Positions 1 to 7,670 of a stretch of 64,000 bases of DNA are shown in pieces. The stretch lies in NCBI RefSeq assembly GCF_029893585.1, contig NZ_JARXYX010000007.1, positions 246,441 to 310,440 of the forward strand. Direction: 5' to 3'. The notes beneath the pieces are model-generated. The model ran no database searches and was not told where the DNA came from. It worked only from the letters and a program-made list of their open reading frames with translations. The stretch is from Streptomyces sp. LBL. Lineage in GTDB: Bacteria > Actinomycetota > Actinomycetes > Streptomycetales > Streptomycetaceae. The first letter of the stretch is position 1. Every line of letters begins with the position of its first letter. The position numbers and the translations under genes were made by a program.

Positions 1-192
1 CCGGCCGGCGCCGCCGGTGCGGGCCTCGATCGCCTGCCGGGTCCGCTCCAGGCGGCCCGCGTCCCGGCCCAGCAGCGCCACGGTGGCGTCGGAGCGGGCG
101 AGCTCCTCGACCACGGCCGCACCCATGCCGCCGGTGGCTCCGCTGACGACGATGACGGGGGCTACGGGGGTGGTGGGGGCGTTCGCTTCCAC
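1..192 (-). CDS. SDR-family oxidoreductase, N-terminus only (runs off left edge)
   Basis: Read on the minus strand from a GTG at 192, the product begins VEANAPTTPVAPVIVVSGAT and continues with GGMGAAVVEELARSDATVAL. This is the beta-alpha-beta Rossmann start of a short-chain dehydrogenase with a GxxxGxG-type loop (SGATGGMGAAV) at about residues 17-27. A GTGAGG lies just upstream of the GTG. Only 64 codons are in the window, so the catalytic Tyr/Lys and the substrate cannot be seen. A palindrome at 388-403, identical to one in front of the TetR gene, lies about 200 bases upstream, so this gene is probably controlled by that TetR protein and belongs to the same metabolite cluster. An NmrA-like or other NAD(P)-binding protein is the alternative. 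Confidence 0.75.
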   Translation of the reverse strand, partial: MEANAPTTPVAPVIVVSGATGGMGAAVVEELARSDATVALLGRDAGRLERTRQAIEARTGGAGR

Positions 193-387
193 TGTGTCCT
201 CACTTTCCCGGGGGTGGTTCCCGGTTCGTGTGCCCGGGGATGCTTCCCGGTTCGTGGCGTGTGCGGAACAGGCGTACAGGCAGCCGGAGTTGAGGGCCGC
301 TGGACTGCTTCCGCGTATTGCTCCGGTGGACTGGGAAGCGTGTCCGGCCTGGTGATGAAGAAGGTAGCCCGATCCCGAAGCACGCGC

Positions 388-403
388 AACCATCTAGTTG
401 GTT
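388..403. promoter_or_regulatory. TetR-type operator, copy 1 (upstream of the SDR gene)
   Basis: AACCATCTAGTTGGTT is a near-perfect 16-bp palindrome and the exact reverse complement of the palindrome at 2154-2169 beside the TetR gene. It lies between the terminator at 467-497 and the SDR start at 192, where the SDR promoter should be. The shared site implies that the TetR protein at 1506-2108 also regulates the leftward SDR gene. Confidence 0.75.
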
Positions 404-466
404 TTCTGTCGCGGTGGGTGGGCGGGAGAAGGGGAAGGCGCAGGTCGCCGAGGGGATGCGGGCGCG

Positions 467-497
467 AAAAAAGGGAGCTCGGCAATGCCGAACTCCC
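467..497 (-). terminator. Rho-independent terminator for leftward transcription
   Basis: On the minus strand, a hairpin with arms GGGAG-TCGGCA/TGCCGA-CTCCC (473-497) is followed at once by six T residues (467-472). No intact leftward gene ends nearby except the TetR gene, whose stop is about 1 kb to the right at 1506. The simplest reading is that this is the old TetR terminator, separated from its gene by the TnpB insertion. Confidence 0.65.
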
Positions 498-536
498 TGA
501 CTCTCGGGCTTGATTCACCTGATTCTTGCGAGGATG

Positions 537-556
537 CCCCGGCGTTCACGCCGGGG
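537..556. repeat. Hairpin resembling a TnpB-element end
   Basis: CCCCGGCG-TTCA-CGCCGGGG is an 8-bp perfect stem followed by AGGAATC. The hairpin after the decayed tnpB gene (1401-1421) has the same plan: an 8-bp GC stem and then AGGATTC. It may be the left boundary of the element or the right end of an earlier insertion. Confidence 0.45.
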
Positions 557-781
557 AGGAATCGCATCCCGTGACGGCGGCGCGGAGCGTCGCCGTGTCC
601 GGTCTCCTGGGGCGCGGAGCGCCCGCAAAGCCGCCGACGGAGCCGGAAAGCGAACGGGTGTGGCCGTGTTCGCTGGTCGGGGTGACTTTGCCGTAGTGGG
701 GGTACGGGTGTGCGCATGTCGCACGTACGGTCTCCTCGTGGAGGCCGGGGCGATCGGGCGGGGCGTGGGCGGGGGAATGTC

Positions 782-1391
782 GTGTCGGTGGTGAAGGGGG
801 CCGGGGACGCCGGGCATGCCCGGTGGTCGCGGTACGACCGGATGATGGCCCGCCGCAAACCGAAGAAGGGGCAGCCCGGATCGAAGGGCTACCGCGAGGC
901 GAAGAAGCTGCGGGCGAAGGCGTACAAGAAGGCCGCCCGGCAGCGGCATGACACCGGCCGCAAGCGGGCGAAGAAGGTGGTCCGCGACCACGACCGCATC
1001 GCGGTGGAGGACTTCCGCCCGAAGTTCCTCGCGAGGTCGACGATGGCCCGCAAGGCCGCCGATGCGGCGATCGGCGCCACCAAGCAGGCCCTGGTGGAGA
1101 TGGCCCGCAAGCACGGCCGGATCGTGCACCTGGTCCACCCCGCGCACACCACGATGGACTGCGCCCGGTGCGGAGCGAGAACCAAGCACGCACTACCTCT
1201 CTCGGAACGTACCTACACCTGCGCCGCGTGCGGAACCGTGTCGCCCAGGGATCCTTGACCAGGCCCAGGAGCGCCGGCAGCAGGGTCAGGGTAAGAACTC
1301 CGCCCGCGTGATGCTGGCCCGGGCTGGTCTCAACCCGGCTGGTGCTGATGGCGGAAGACCTCCCGGAGCGCCGCTCCGGGAGGCAGCCTGA
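782..1391 (+). pseudogene. Decayed TnpB (IS200/IS605-type accessory nuclease), truncated and frameshifted
   Basis: The recognisable part is the C-terminal half of TnpB: a Lys/Arg-rich helical stretch, a VVRDHDRIAVEDF segment, then HPAHTTMDCARCGARTKH and a CAACGTVSPRD zinc ribbon with its two CxxC pairs. The N-terminal domain and the RuvC-I aspartate region are missing. After SPRD the frame is lost (stop at 1256-1258), and the usual tail, NSARVMLARAGLNPAG, reappears in another frame up to a stop at 1391. There is no TnpA gene nearby. With a missing N-terminus and a frameshift it cannot make a working nuclease. It sits between the TetR gene and that gene's apparent terminator. Confidence 0.8.
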
Positions 1392-1395
1392 GCCA

Positions 1396-1436
1396 GGAAT
1401 CCCCTCCGCTCACCGGAGGGGAGGATTCAAGGAGAA
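1396..1436. mobile_element. Right-end hairpin of the TnpB element
   Basis: CCCCTCCG-CTCAC-CGGAGGGG (1401-1421) forms an 8-bp stem directly after the tnpB tail and is followed by AGGATTCAAGG. A subterminal hairpin beyond the tnpB stop is typical of IS200/IS605 and IS607 right ends, and of the 3' end of the guide RNA in this family. Confidence 0.6.
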
Positions 1437-1505
1437 ACTCATCGGTCGTCGCCCGCTCTTCTCGGCGACCTCGCGCCGGGGAGAGCCGTGGGGAGAGCCC
1501 GGCCC

Positions 1506-2108
1506 TCAGACCGACCCCTGCAGCACGTTGTCGATGATGGAGTGCCCGTGGGCGACGATGCTGGCGCGCAGCAGGGCCCAGCCGGACTCCGTGTCGCCGT
1601 CGGGGCCCAGCATCAGCCGGCGCTGCTGGGGCACGATGAACGGCCAGGACGCGAGGCCGACGAGGGCGATGAGGACGCGGGCGGCCGCCGTGGGGTCGTC
1701 GATGCCGAGGGCGACGCTCAGGGCGGCCGTCTTGTGGACGTAGTAGGCCTCGCGCTCCTTCTCGTCCGGGATCGGGCCGGCGCCGTAGTGCAGACCTTCC
1801 CAGGCGAGCAGCCTGACCAGGTCGGACTCGCGGTGGTAGTCGAAGACGTCGCCCACGTAGGCGCGCAGGCCCTCTTCTGTGGTGGGGATGGGGACGACCG
1901 CGGACATGTGCGCGTACACCCGGGTCATGACGGCCGCGAACAGGGCTTCCTTGTTGCCGAAGTACGCGTAGATGCGCTGCTTGTTCACTCCGGAGCGCTC
2001 GGCGATCCGGTCCACGCGCGCGCCGGCCAGACCGTACTCGGAGAACTCCGCCTGGGCGGCTTCCAGGAGCTTGGCGCGGGTCTGCTGTCCCTTGGGTGTC
2101 TCAGCCAT
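1506..2108 (-). CDS. TetR/AcrR-family transcriptional repressor
   Basis: This 200-residue protein has an N-terminal helix-turn-helix at residues 8-55 (ending DRIAERSGVNKQRIYAYFGNKEALF), the classic TetR pattern with a Tyr-rich recognition helix. The variable C-terminal domain would bind a ligand. It begins with ATG at 2108 and faces away from the AfsA-like gene. Two palindromic sites (2132-2147 and 2154-2169) lie in the divergent promoter, so autorepression and control of the AfsA operon are likely. A third site lies before the SDR gene. Regulators of this type beside AfsA-like genes often sense the small molecule the cluster makes, but nothing in the sequence shows the ligand. Confidence 0.9.
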   Translation of the reverse strand: MAETPKGQQTRAKLLEAAQAEFSEYGLAGARVDRIAERSGVNKQRIYAYFGNKEALFAAVMTRVYAHMSAVVPIPTTEEGLRAYVGDVFDYHRESDLVRLLAWEGLHYGAGPIPDEKEREAYYVHKTAALSVALGIDDPTAAARVLIALVGLASWPFIVPQQRRLMLGPDGDTESGWALLRASIVAHGHSIIDNVLQGSV

Positions 2109-2131
2109 GAAGGGAGCCTATCCGAGGATGC

Positions 2132-2147
2132 AACCAACTGGATAGTT
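2132..2147. promoter_or_regulatory. TetR-type operator, imperfect copy
   Basis: AACCAACTGGATAGTT matches the neighbouring palindrome (2154-2169) at 14 of 16 positions. It lies 24 bases upstream of the TetR start codon, with centre-to-centre spacing of 22 bp to the next copy (about two helical turns), as expected for cooperative binding of two dimers. Confidence 0.65.
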
Positions 2148-2153
2148 CAGAAA

Positions 2154-2169
2154 AACCAACTAGATGGTT
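2154..2169. promoter_or_regulatory. TetR-type operator, copy 2 (divergent TetR/AfsA-like promoter)
   Basis: AACCAACTAGATGGTT is a near-perfect palindrome and the exact reverse complement of the site at 388-403. The stretch 2170-2384 is otherwise a 215-base leader before the AfsA-like gene with no further structure that I can recognise. Confidence 0.75.
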
Positions 2170-2384
2170 GCGTCGACATCGAACCTCGTCTACGGTTCTT
2201 CACATCGGCCCGCCGCCCCGGAAAACCGGTGCAGGGAACGGGAGTTCACCCTCGTCGCGAGGGGTTCACCCAGGCCCCGTACGCCCTCCGGCGGCAGGAT
2301 CCGTACGTCAGTGACAGCTGCACCTGCACCTCCCGCCCGCGGCATACCTCCCTGATCGAGGACCGCCCCACCAAGGAGATCCAT

Positions 2385-3203
2385 ATGTCAGCCACCACCC
2401 GTACCCTGCTGATCGTCGGTAACCGTTTTGTCGGATTCGCCGCACAGGATGACGTCCTCACGGTCACCCAGTTCGTCGAGGAAATGCGGCTGGGGGTGTA
2501 CTCGTGGGACACACGCCCGATCCAGGTCCGCGCCGGACAGGGCGTCACGGCCGACGACTGGCAGCTGGTGTCCGAGCAGGCCCTGCTCCTCGGCCTCGCG
2601 GAACGGCTGGACTTCCACTTCGAGACGCCCGTGCTCGCTGCCCGCGGTGAGGCGCACAAGCATCGAAGCAGCAACATCCTGATAGCCGACCTGCGGCGCG
2701 ACGGGGAGCTCTTCTCCGCCAACCTGCGGGTGCACAACGACAACGAGCTGCTGCTCGACCACCAGACCGGCGAGCACGTCCAGGGCATGGTCGCGGTCGA
2801 GGCCGCCCGGCAGATGTTCCTGGCCGTCAGCGAGCGCTACCACGCCTCGCGCCACCTGAACCGGAAGTACTACTACGTCATCGAGTCGATGAACACCGAC
2901 TTCGAGAACTTCCTTTTCCCGGTCGACGCCACGATCGAGTACCGCACCGTCAGGGCCGACATCGACAACCCCGACCGCCTCTCCTTCGCCGCCGACATCA
3001 GCATCCACCAGGCCGGCCGCCGCGCCTCGGTCACCCACGTCACGTACACCGCCTTCGACTCCCCGGTCATCGAGGCCAAGGAGCACAAGCGCGCACGGTT
3101 CGCGGTGGAGCACGTGGCACGGACGGCGGCGGTCGAGACGGCCGTGGGTGCGACGGCCGTGAGTGCGGCGGCCGAGCAGCAGCCCGCGCTCGTCGGCGCC
3201 TGA
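2385..3203 (+). CDS. AfsA-like hotdog-domain protein
   Basis: This 272-residue protein starts at an ATG preceded by AAGGAG; the frame is open further upstream, but only this start has a good ribosome site. It shows the paired AfsA hotdog signature: HKHRSSNILIADL near residue 87 and DHQTGEHVQGMVAVEAARQM near residue 125, then a second hotdog repeat (VDATIEYRTVRADIDN onward). AfsA-type enzymes join a beta-ketoacyl chain to dihydroxyacetone phosphate in gamma-butyrolactone or furan signal synthesis; other members act in secondary metabolism. The C-terminal 30 residues are a low-complexity Ala/Val tail. Divergence from the TetR gene and the downstream HAD phosphatase fit a signalling or metabolite operon. 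Substrate unknown. Confidence 0.85.
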   Translation: MSATTRTLLIVGNRFVGFAAQDDVLTVTQFVEEMRLGVYSWDTRPIQVRAGQGVTADDWQLVSEQALLLGLAERLDFHFETPVLAARGEAHKHRSSNILIADLRRDGELFSANLRVHNDNELLLDHQTGEHVQGMVAVEAARQMFLAVSERYHASRHLNRKYYYVIESMNTDFENFLFPVDATIEYRTVRADIDNPDRLSFAADISIHQAGRRASVTHVTYTAFDSPVIEAKEHKRARFAVEHVARTAAVETAVGATAVSAAAEQQPALVGA

Positions 3204-3283
3204 GCGCCAACACCCGTATCCAGCACACGACTTCAGCAACTCCCCTTACGTGCAACTCACTTCACACATCAAGGAGACCCGTC

Positions 3284-3907
3284 ATGTCCGCTGCCCTCAT
3301 CACCGCCACCGAGCTCGACGTCAAGCCCGAGCAGGTCGAGGCCGCCGCCGCTGCCTGGCAGAAGCACAACGACGCGTCCGGTTTCGAAGGCCGGATCCTC
3401 TACCGCGGTCTGGAGACCAACTCCGTCCTGGAGCTCGCGCCGCTGGAGGGCTTCGACCGCATGGAGGAGCTGCGCGCCGACTGGTGGAAGCTGTGGGAGG
3501 CCGTCGGCCCGCAGGGCGAGGGCGACTTCCGCCGCCAGATCCTGCAGTTCGTCGAGGCGCCCAAGCCGGCCGCCGGCGCCCTGCCCGACACCCGCTACGT
3601 GCAGATGCGTCACGTCGAGGTCGTGCCGCGCGTCTACCGGCAGTACCGCGCCTGGCGCGAGGAGACCATCTTCGACGTCGTGCGCACCTCGGACGAGGTC
3701 GAGAGCTTCCAGGCGTTCCACTCGCTGGCCAGCACCGAGCCCGGCGTGATGTTCGTGTCCGGCTTCAACGCCGACCCCGCGAAGTACATGGAGGCCTTCA
3801 CCTCCCCGCGCTACCAGCAGATCGTCCGCGAGGCGGGCGACACGTACATCACCGGAGGCGACCACGGCCTGTACACCCGCATCTACGAGCGCATCACCGC
3901 CGCCTGA
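3284..3907 (+). CDS. Two-half ABM-like (dimeric alpha/beta barrel) protein
   Basis: This 207-residue protein begins 80 bases after the AfsA-like gene, with AAGGAG before its ATG. Each half looks like a ferredoxin-like alpha+beta unit of the kind found in antibiotic-biosynthesis monooxygenase (ABM) domains: residues 4-75 (ALITATELDVKPEQVEAAAA, later MEELRADWWKLWEAV) and residues 103-190 (RYVQMRHVEVVP, later MFVSGFNADPAKYMEAF). A tandem of two such units would make an intramolecular barrel. The catalytic role (oxygenase, cyclase or scaffold) cannot be read from the sequence. Its place in the operon suggests that it acts on the product of the AfsA-like and KAS III enzymes. Confidence 0.6.
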   Translation: MSAALITATELDVKPEQVEAAAAAWQKHNDASGFEGRILYRGLETNSVLELAPLEGFDRMEELRADWWKLWEAVGPQGEGDFRRQILQFVEAPKPAAGALPDTRYVQMRHVEVVPRVYRQYRAWREETIFDVVRTSDEVESFQAFHSLASTEPGVMFVSGFNADPAKYMEAFTSPRYQQIVREAGDTYITGGDHGLYTRIYERITAA

Positions 3908-4075
3908 TCCACCTCCCCGGGGCGCTGTGGTCTCCGTCCTCCCCCGTCCGGGGACCACAGTGCCCGCCTCCCCGCAGCCGGTCGCGGGACCCCCGAAAGG
4001 CGTCCCGTGGCCGGCCGTTCGTACCGGCTCGTGCCGCCCGTGCCGGCCGCCCGTACAGGCAAAGGAGCACCGACC

Positions 4076-5032
4076 ATGACCATCGCATCCACATCCGAGG
4101 CCGCACTGGAGGCCGCGCCCGTCACCGTCCCGGCCGCCGCGCCCGCCACCGTCCCGGCCGCCGCGCCCGCCCCGTCCACCGCCATGACCCGGACCTACGA
4201 CCTGAGCATCACCACCCAGGGTCCGCTGTACCCGCCGAGTGAAATTGTCGACGAGAACGGCGACTTCGTCGTCATCGGGCGCATTAACCGACCCGGCCCT
4301 CTCGGCACCGTCGTCTCCGAGTGGGGCAGCGCGGTGGTCTCACCGGACAGCCCGCTGCCGCCGCTCGGCCAGAACCTGCCGTACGACATCGTGCGCGAAC
4401 TCGACTGCGTGGACCCCGTGTCCACCGACGCCGGCACCGAGCTCCACACCCTCCCGCTGCCGCTGCCCTGCAACAACTACCCGATGCTCTTCGCCCCCGA
4501 GCAGCGCCCTGACGCACACGAGGTCAAGCGCCCCAGCTACCCGCTGCACGGCGCTCCCATCCCGGACCTGCGCGAGGAGGACGGCCCGAAGGTCCGCGAA
4601 CCGATCACCCTCGGCCAGTGGGTGAAAGCCCGCGCCCAGCTGGAGGTTCACGTCCCGGCCCACCGGCGCGGCGCCGACTTCAAGTTCGCCTTCACCGGCC
4701 TGATCCCCGACAGCCTCTACACCGTCATGTCGCTGCGCGAGCACGACCTCGACCCGGCGGGTCCGACCCGCCCCGGACCGCTTGGCGTGCCCAACGCCTT
4801 CATCAGCGACAGCAACGGCATGGCCCACTACCGGGCGACGCTGCCCAACCCGTTCCCGGCGGACTGCACCCCGGGCGCGAACCGGGTGATCAACGTGGTC
4901 GTGCTGTGGATGAGCTACCAGCAGAACTATGGCGGCGCCATCGGCCACTTCGGCCTCGGCGGCGACATCCACGCCCAGCTGAAGCTCCGGGGGCCGAGCT
5001 TCCGGGAGTTCACGACGATCCCGGCGAACTGA
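4076..5032 (+). CDS. Uncharacterised 318-residue operon protein
   Basis: I do not recognise the family. The ATG at 4076 follows AAAGGAG. Residues 1-38 are a low-complexity Ala/Pro/Val stretch with two copies of VPAAAPAT-like sequence and no charged n-region, so it is not a normal signal peptide. The rest is rich in beta-strand-forming, Pro/Gly-punctuated sequence, with a well-defined core from FTGLIPDSLYTVMSLREHDL to INVVVLWMSYQQNYGGAIGH, HFGLGGDIHAQLKLRG near the end, and a single His-rich loop. It is cotranscribed with the ABM-like and KAS III genes, so a role in making or modifying the cluster product is likely. Confidence 0.6.
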   Translation: MTIASTSEAALEAAPVTVPAAAPATVPAAAPAPSTAMTRTYDLSITTQGPLYPPSEIVDENGDFVVIGRINRPGPLGTVVSEWGSAVVSPDSPLPPLGQNLPYDIVRELDCVDPVSTDAGTELHTLPLPLPCNNYPMLFAPEQRPDAHEVKRPSYPLHGAPIPDLREEDGPKVREPITLGQWVKARAQLEVHVPAHRRGADFKFAFTGLIPDSLYTVMSLREHDLDPAGPTRPGPLGVPNAFISDSNGMAHYRATLPNPFPADCTPGANRVINVVVLWMSYQQNYGGAIGHFGLGGDIHAQLKLRGPSFREFTTIPAN

Positions 5033-5140
5033 CCTGCCCAGGACGCGGTCCACGGCCGTATCGACGTACGCGGCCCACCGCCGTATCGACGCCGCGTTCC
5101 GCCGTAACGCATCGAGCCCCGAACCGAGGAGTGAGTCCAC

Positions 5141-6277
5141 ATGAGTACCGCCCAGCCCATCGGCATCATCAGCACCGGTTCCTACCTTCCCGCCACCGCC
5201 GTCGGCAACGACGAGGTCGGTGCCGCGGCGGGGGTGACCGCAGAATGGATCGAGCACAAGACCGGCATACGACAGCGGCGCCGCGCCGCTGTCCACGAGG
5301 CCACCTCCGACCTCGCCGCGGAAGCCGCCCGGCGCGCCATCGAACAGGCAGGCCTGACGCCCGACCGCATCTCGTACGTCGTGGTCGCCACCTCGACGCC
5401 CGACCATCCGCAGCCCGCCACCGCCGCCATCGTCCAGCACCTCATCGGCGCGAGCCGCGCCGCCGCCTTCGACGTCAACTCCGTGTGCAGCGGTTTCATG
5501 TTCGCGCTGACCGCTGCGGACCGGATGCTGCGTGCGGAGCCGGAGCCGGAGCCGGGGGAGCAGGGGCGCGGGAGCGGGCCGGGCGGCCCGTACGCCGTCG
5601 TGATCGGCGCGGACATCTACTCGCGCATCCTGGACCGGAGCGACCGCAAGACGGCCATCCTGTTCGGCGACGGCGCCGGCGCGGTCGTCCTCGGCCCGGT
5701 GCCCTCGCACCTTGGCTCCATCACCACCAGCCTGACCACGCGCGGCGATCAGCACGGGCTCATCAGCGTACCGGCGGGCGGCAGCAGGCGCCCGGCGTCG
5801 GCGGCTACGCTGGAGGAGGGCGCCCACTACTTCACGATGGACGGGCGGGGCGTGCGCGGGTTCGTGCACGACAACCTGCCCGGAGCCATCCAGGAACTCC
5901 TCGCGAAGGCGGGCGTCGGCGGCCGCGAGGTGCGGCACTTCGTGCCGCACCAGGCCAACGGCGTGATGCTTGCCGAGGTCTGGCCCGACCTCGGCCTGGG
6001 CGCCGCCCGCATGCACCTGGCGCTCGCCCTCAACGGCAACACCGGGGCGGCCTCCGTGCCCATCACCCTGGACCTCGTCCACCGGCGCGGCCTGTTCGCC
6101 GAAGGGGACCTGACCGTGCTGTCCGCGTTCGGCGGGGGCATGTCCGTCGGATCGGCACTGCTGCGCTGGGCGCCGACCCGGCACGCCCGGCCCGCCCCGG
6201 TCCGTACGACGGCCGCGGTGGAGGCCCGGATCCCGTACGGGGCGAACCGGGAACCGGCGCTGGCGGGCACCCGATAA
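5141..6277 (+). CDS. Beta-ketoacyl-ACP synthase III (FabH-like)
   Basis: This 378-residue protein has all three KAS III catalytic residues in context: Cys116 in DVNSVCSGF, His270 in VPHQAN and Asn300 in LNGNTGAASVP. The N-terminal GIISTGSYLPA and TEWIEHKTGIRQR-like segment are also standard. It carries an extra acidic/Gly-rich loop at about residues 133-150 (EPEPEPGEQGRGSG) and an Arg/Ala-rich 40-residue tail beyond the normal C-terminus. KAS III enzymes of secondary metabolism prime a polyketide or condense acyl-thioesters. Here it probably supplies or joins the acyl chain used by the AfsA-like protein. The start is the ATG at 5141 with GAGGAGTGAG upstream. Confidence 0.9.
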   Translation: MSTAQPIGIISTGSYLPATAVGNDEVGAAAGVTAEWIEHKTGIRQRRRAAVHEATSDLAAEAARRAIEQAGLTPDRISYVVVATSTPDHPQPATAAIVQHLIGASRAAAFDVNSVCSGFMFALTAADRMLRAEPEPEPGEQGRGSGPGGPYAVVIGADIYSRILDRSDRKTAILFGDGAGAVVLGPVPSHLGSITTSLTTRGDQHGLISVPAGGSRRPASAATLEEGAHYFTMDGRGVRGFVHDNLPGAIQELLAKAGVGGREVRHFVPHQANGVMLAEVWPDLGLGAARMHLALALNGNTGAASVPITLDLVHRRGLFAEGDLTVLSAFGGGMSVGSALLRWAPTRHARPAPVRTTAAVEARIPYGANREPALAGTR

Positions 6278-6381
6278 CGCACCCGCGTGCGGACGAGCGC
6301 CGCCCGAGGACAGCCCCGTACGGACAACGAGTAAGGCGAACAGACCCATACACGCGTCAACCAACCCCCGGAGGAGCCGAC

Positions 6382-6588
6382 ATGACCATCATGGAGACCG
6401 AGCCCATCGCCCCGCTGACCGCACCCCGGCTGTACGTCCTGGCGAACGGAACGCTTGCCTCGGTGCAGGGCGACGGGCGCTGGTACCTGATGAATACGAG
6501 CCCCGGCGCGAAAACGCCCGTCCTGCGCCTGGCCGGCGAGACCGACGACCCGGCCCTGGAGCCGCACATCTGCCGGAGCATCGACTGA
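6382..6588 (+). CDS. Small 68-residue protein, possible peptide product or carrier
   Basis: It begins with ATG at 6382 after a strong GGAGGAG and ends 9 bases before a strong terminator, so it is the last gene of the operon. I do not recognise it. The sequence is compact and hydrophobic in its middle (RLYVLANGTLASVQGDGRWY), with one Cys near the end (HICRSID). It lacks a DSL/Ser motif, so it is not an acyl carrier protein. It could be a small structural partner or a ribosomal peptide precursor, but no modifying enzyme is adjacent. Confidence 0.6.
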   Translation: MTIMETEPIAPLTAPRLYVLANGTLASVQGDGRWYLMNTSPGAKTPVLRLAGETDDPALEPHICRSID

Positions 6589-6596
6589 TCCCCGTG

Positions 6597-6648
6597 CACG
6601 CGCTTTGAGGGGCGACGGCCTTGGACCGTCGCCCCTCAAAGCGTGTGG
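6597..6648. terminator. Strong bidirectional terminator between convergent genes
   Basis: A perfect 18-bp inverted repeat (arms 6601-6618 and 6626-6643, 7-base loop) lies between the end of the rightward operon (6588) and the end of the leftward HAD gene (6658). The stem begins CGCTTTGAGG and gives an A/T step at both ends, so it can end transcription from either side. Confidence 0.85.
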
Positions 6649-6657
6649 TGCGACTCC

Positions 6658-7458
6658 TCAGTCGAGCGGCAGTGCGCAGTTCCCCGAGCAACCCTCGGAG
6701 TGCTCGTCCCGGCCCATGGACCAGCAGGCCAGCGCGCGGCCGGGGTGGGCGCTCGCGGACTGCTCCCGACGCCGGTCCAGGTACTCCCGTACCGCGGGGT
6801 CGTCGCCGACGCCGCGCGGATGGCCGACGCAGTCGAGCATCGGGAAGTCGGACGGATGGTCGCCGACGGCGAAGCAGTCCAGCGGGCTGATCCCGGGGTG
6901 CTCAGCGAGCATCCGCAGCACCGCCGACCGCTTGCCCTCGCCGATCACGGGCTCGGGCACCTCGCCGGTATAGACGCCGTTCTCGACGGTCGGCGAGGTG
7001 CACAGGAGGTGGACGGCGCCGACCCGTTCGGCGATCGGGTCCAGGCAGGGGGCGAAAGACCCGGAGACGAGGACGACTTCGGCCCCGGCGGCGCGGTGGC
7101 GCGCCAGCTCCGCCACGGTGGAGGCGATGAAGAACTTCGGGTCCGCCGCGCCGAGTGCGAACCACACCCGCCCGAGCTGCGCCATCTCCGCCGCGCTCTC
7201 GCCGGCGTAGGCGCGGTAGTAGGCGCGGTTGACCTCGGCCCGGGGTGCTCCTGCCGCGGACTGCCGCCGCAACTCCCCGGCGATGCGCTGGTACCGCTTC
7301 TCCCCTTCCGCCTCGTGACGGCGTACGAGCTGGAAGCGGAGGAAGTCGAACATGCTCTTGAGGCTGATCAGTGTCTCGTCGACGTCGCAGAAGACCAGGT
7401 AGGCGGGACTGTGCACCTCTTCGGTGGCAGCCACTTCAACTGTTGTCGCCAGGCTCAT
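6658..7458 (-). CDS. HAD-superfamily subclass IB phosphatase
   Basis: This 266-residue protein has the complete HAD set: FCDVDETLIS (nucleophile Asp25, acid Asp27), VLVSGSF (motif II, Ser132), a GEGKRSAV Lys176 and VGDHPSDFPML (Asp200/Asp204). The helical cap between motifs I and II is typical of the SerB-like IB group. Start: ATG at 7458 after GGGAAGGA. HAD phosphatases such as MmfP remove phosphate from AfsA-type condensation products. Convergent to the AfsA-like operon, it is a good candidate for that step here, which is inference. The C-terminus carries a CSGNC motif of unknown meaning. Confidence 0.85.
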   Translation of the reverse strand: MSLATTVEVAATEEVHSPAYLVFCDVDETLISLKSMFDFLRFQLVRRHEAEGEKRYQRIAGELRRQSAAGAPRAEVNRAYYRAYAGESAAEMAQLGRVWFALGAADPKFFIASTVAELARHRAAGAEVVLVSGSFAPCLDPIAERVGAVHLLCTSPTVENGVYTGEVPEPVIGEGKRSAVLRMLAEHPGISPLDCFAVGDHPSDFPMLDCVGHPRGVGDDPAVREYLDRRREQSASAHPGRALACWSMGRDEHSEGCSGNCALPLD

Positions 7459-7670
7459 GGACTTGTCCTTCCCTTAGCGGCACGGTTCCGCACCACAGTA
7501 AAATTCGTTTGTGAAGGTATCATTTTGAGCAAGGGGGTGCCAGAGGGGGCGAGCGGGAGGCCGAGGCGTCGCCGAGATGCACGGCACGCAGCCGCTCCAG
7601 CGCCCGCTTCAGGCGGTGGCCAGGGACGTCCCGCCAGATCGAGTAGCCGACAGGCAGCGCCGCCTGGAAG
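7459..7670. other. Promoter region of the HAD gene, then no gene
   Basis: An AT-rich patch at about 7498-7535 (AAAATTC and TATCATTTTGA) stands out in this GC-rich DNA and probably holds the leftward HAD promoter. I could not fix -35/-10 boxes with confidence. The rest up to 7670 shows no gene. Confidence 0.4.

Noticed and set aside
4340..6364. Long minus-strand frame across the KAS III gene
   Set aside because: Antisense shadow; the plus strand has all KAS III catalytic residues.
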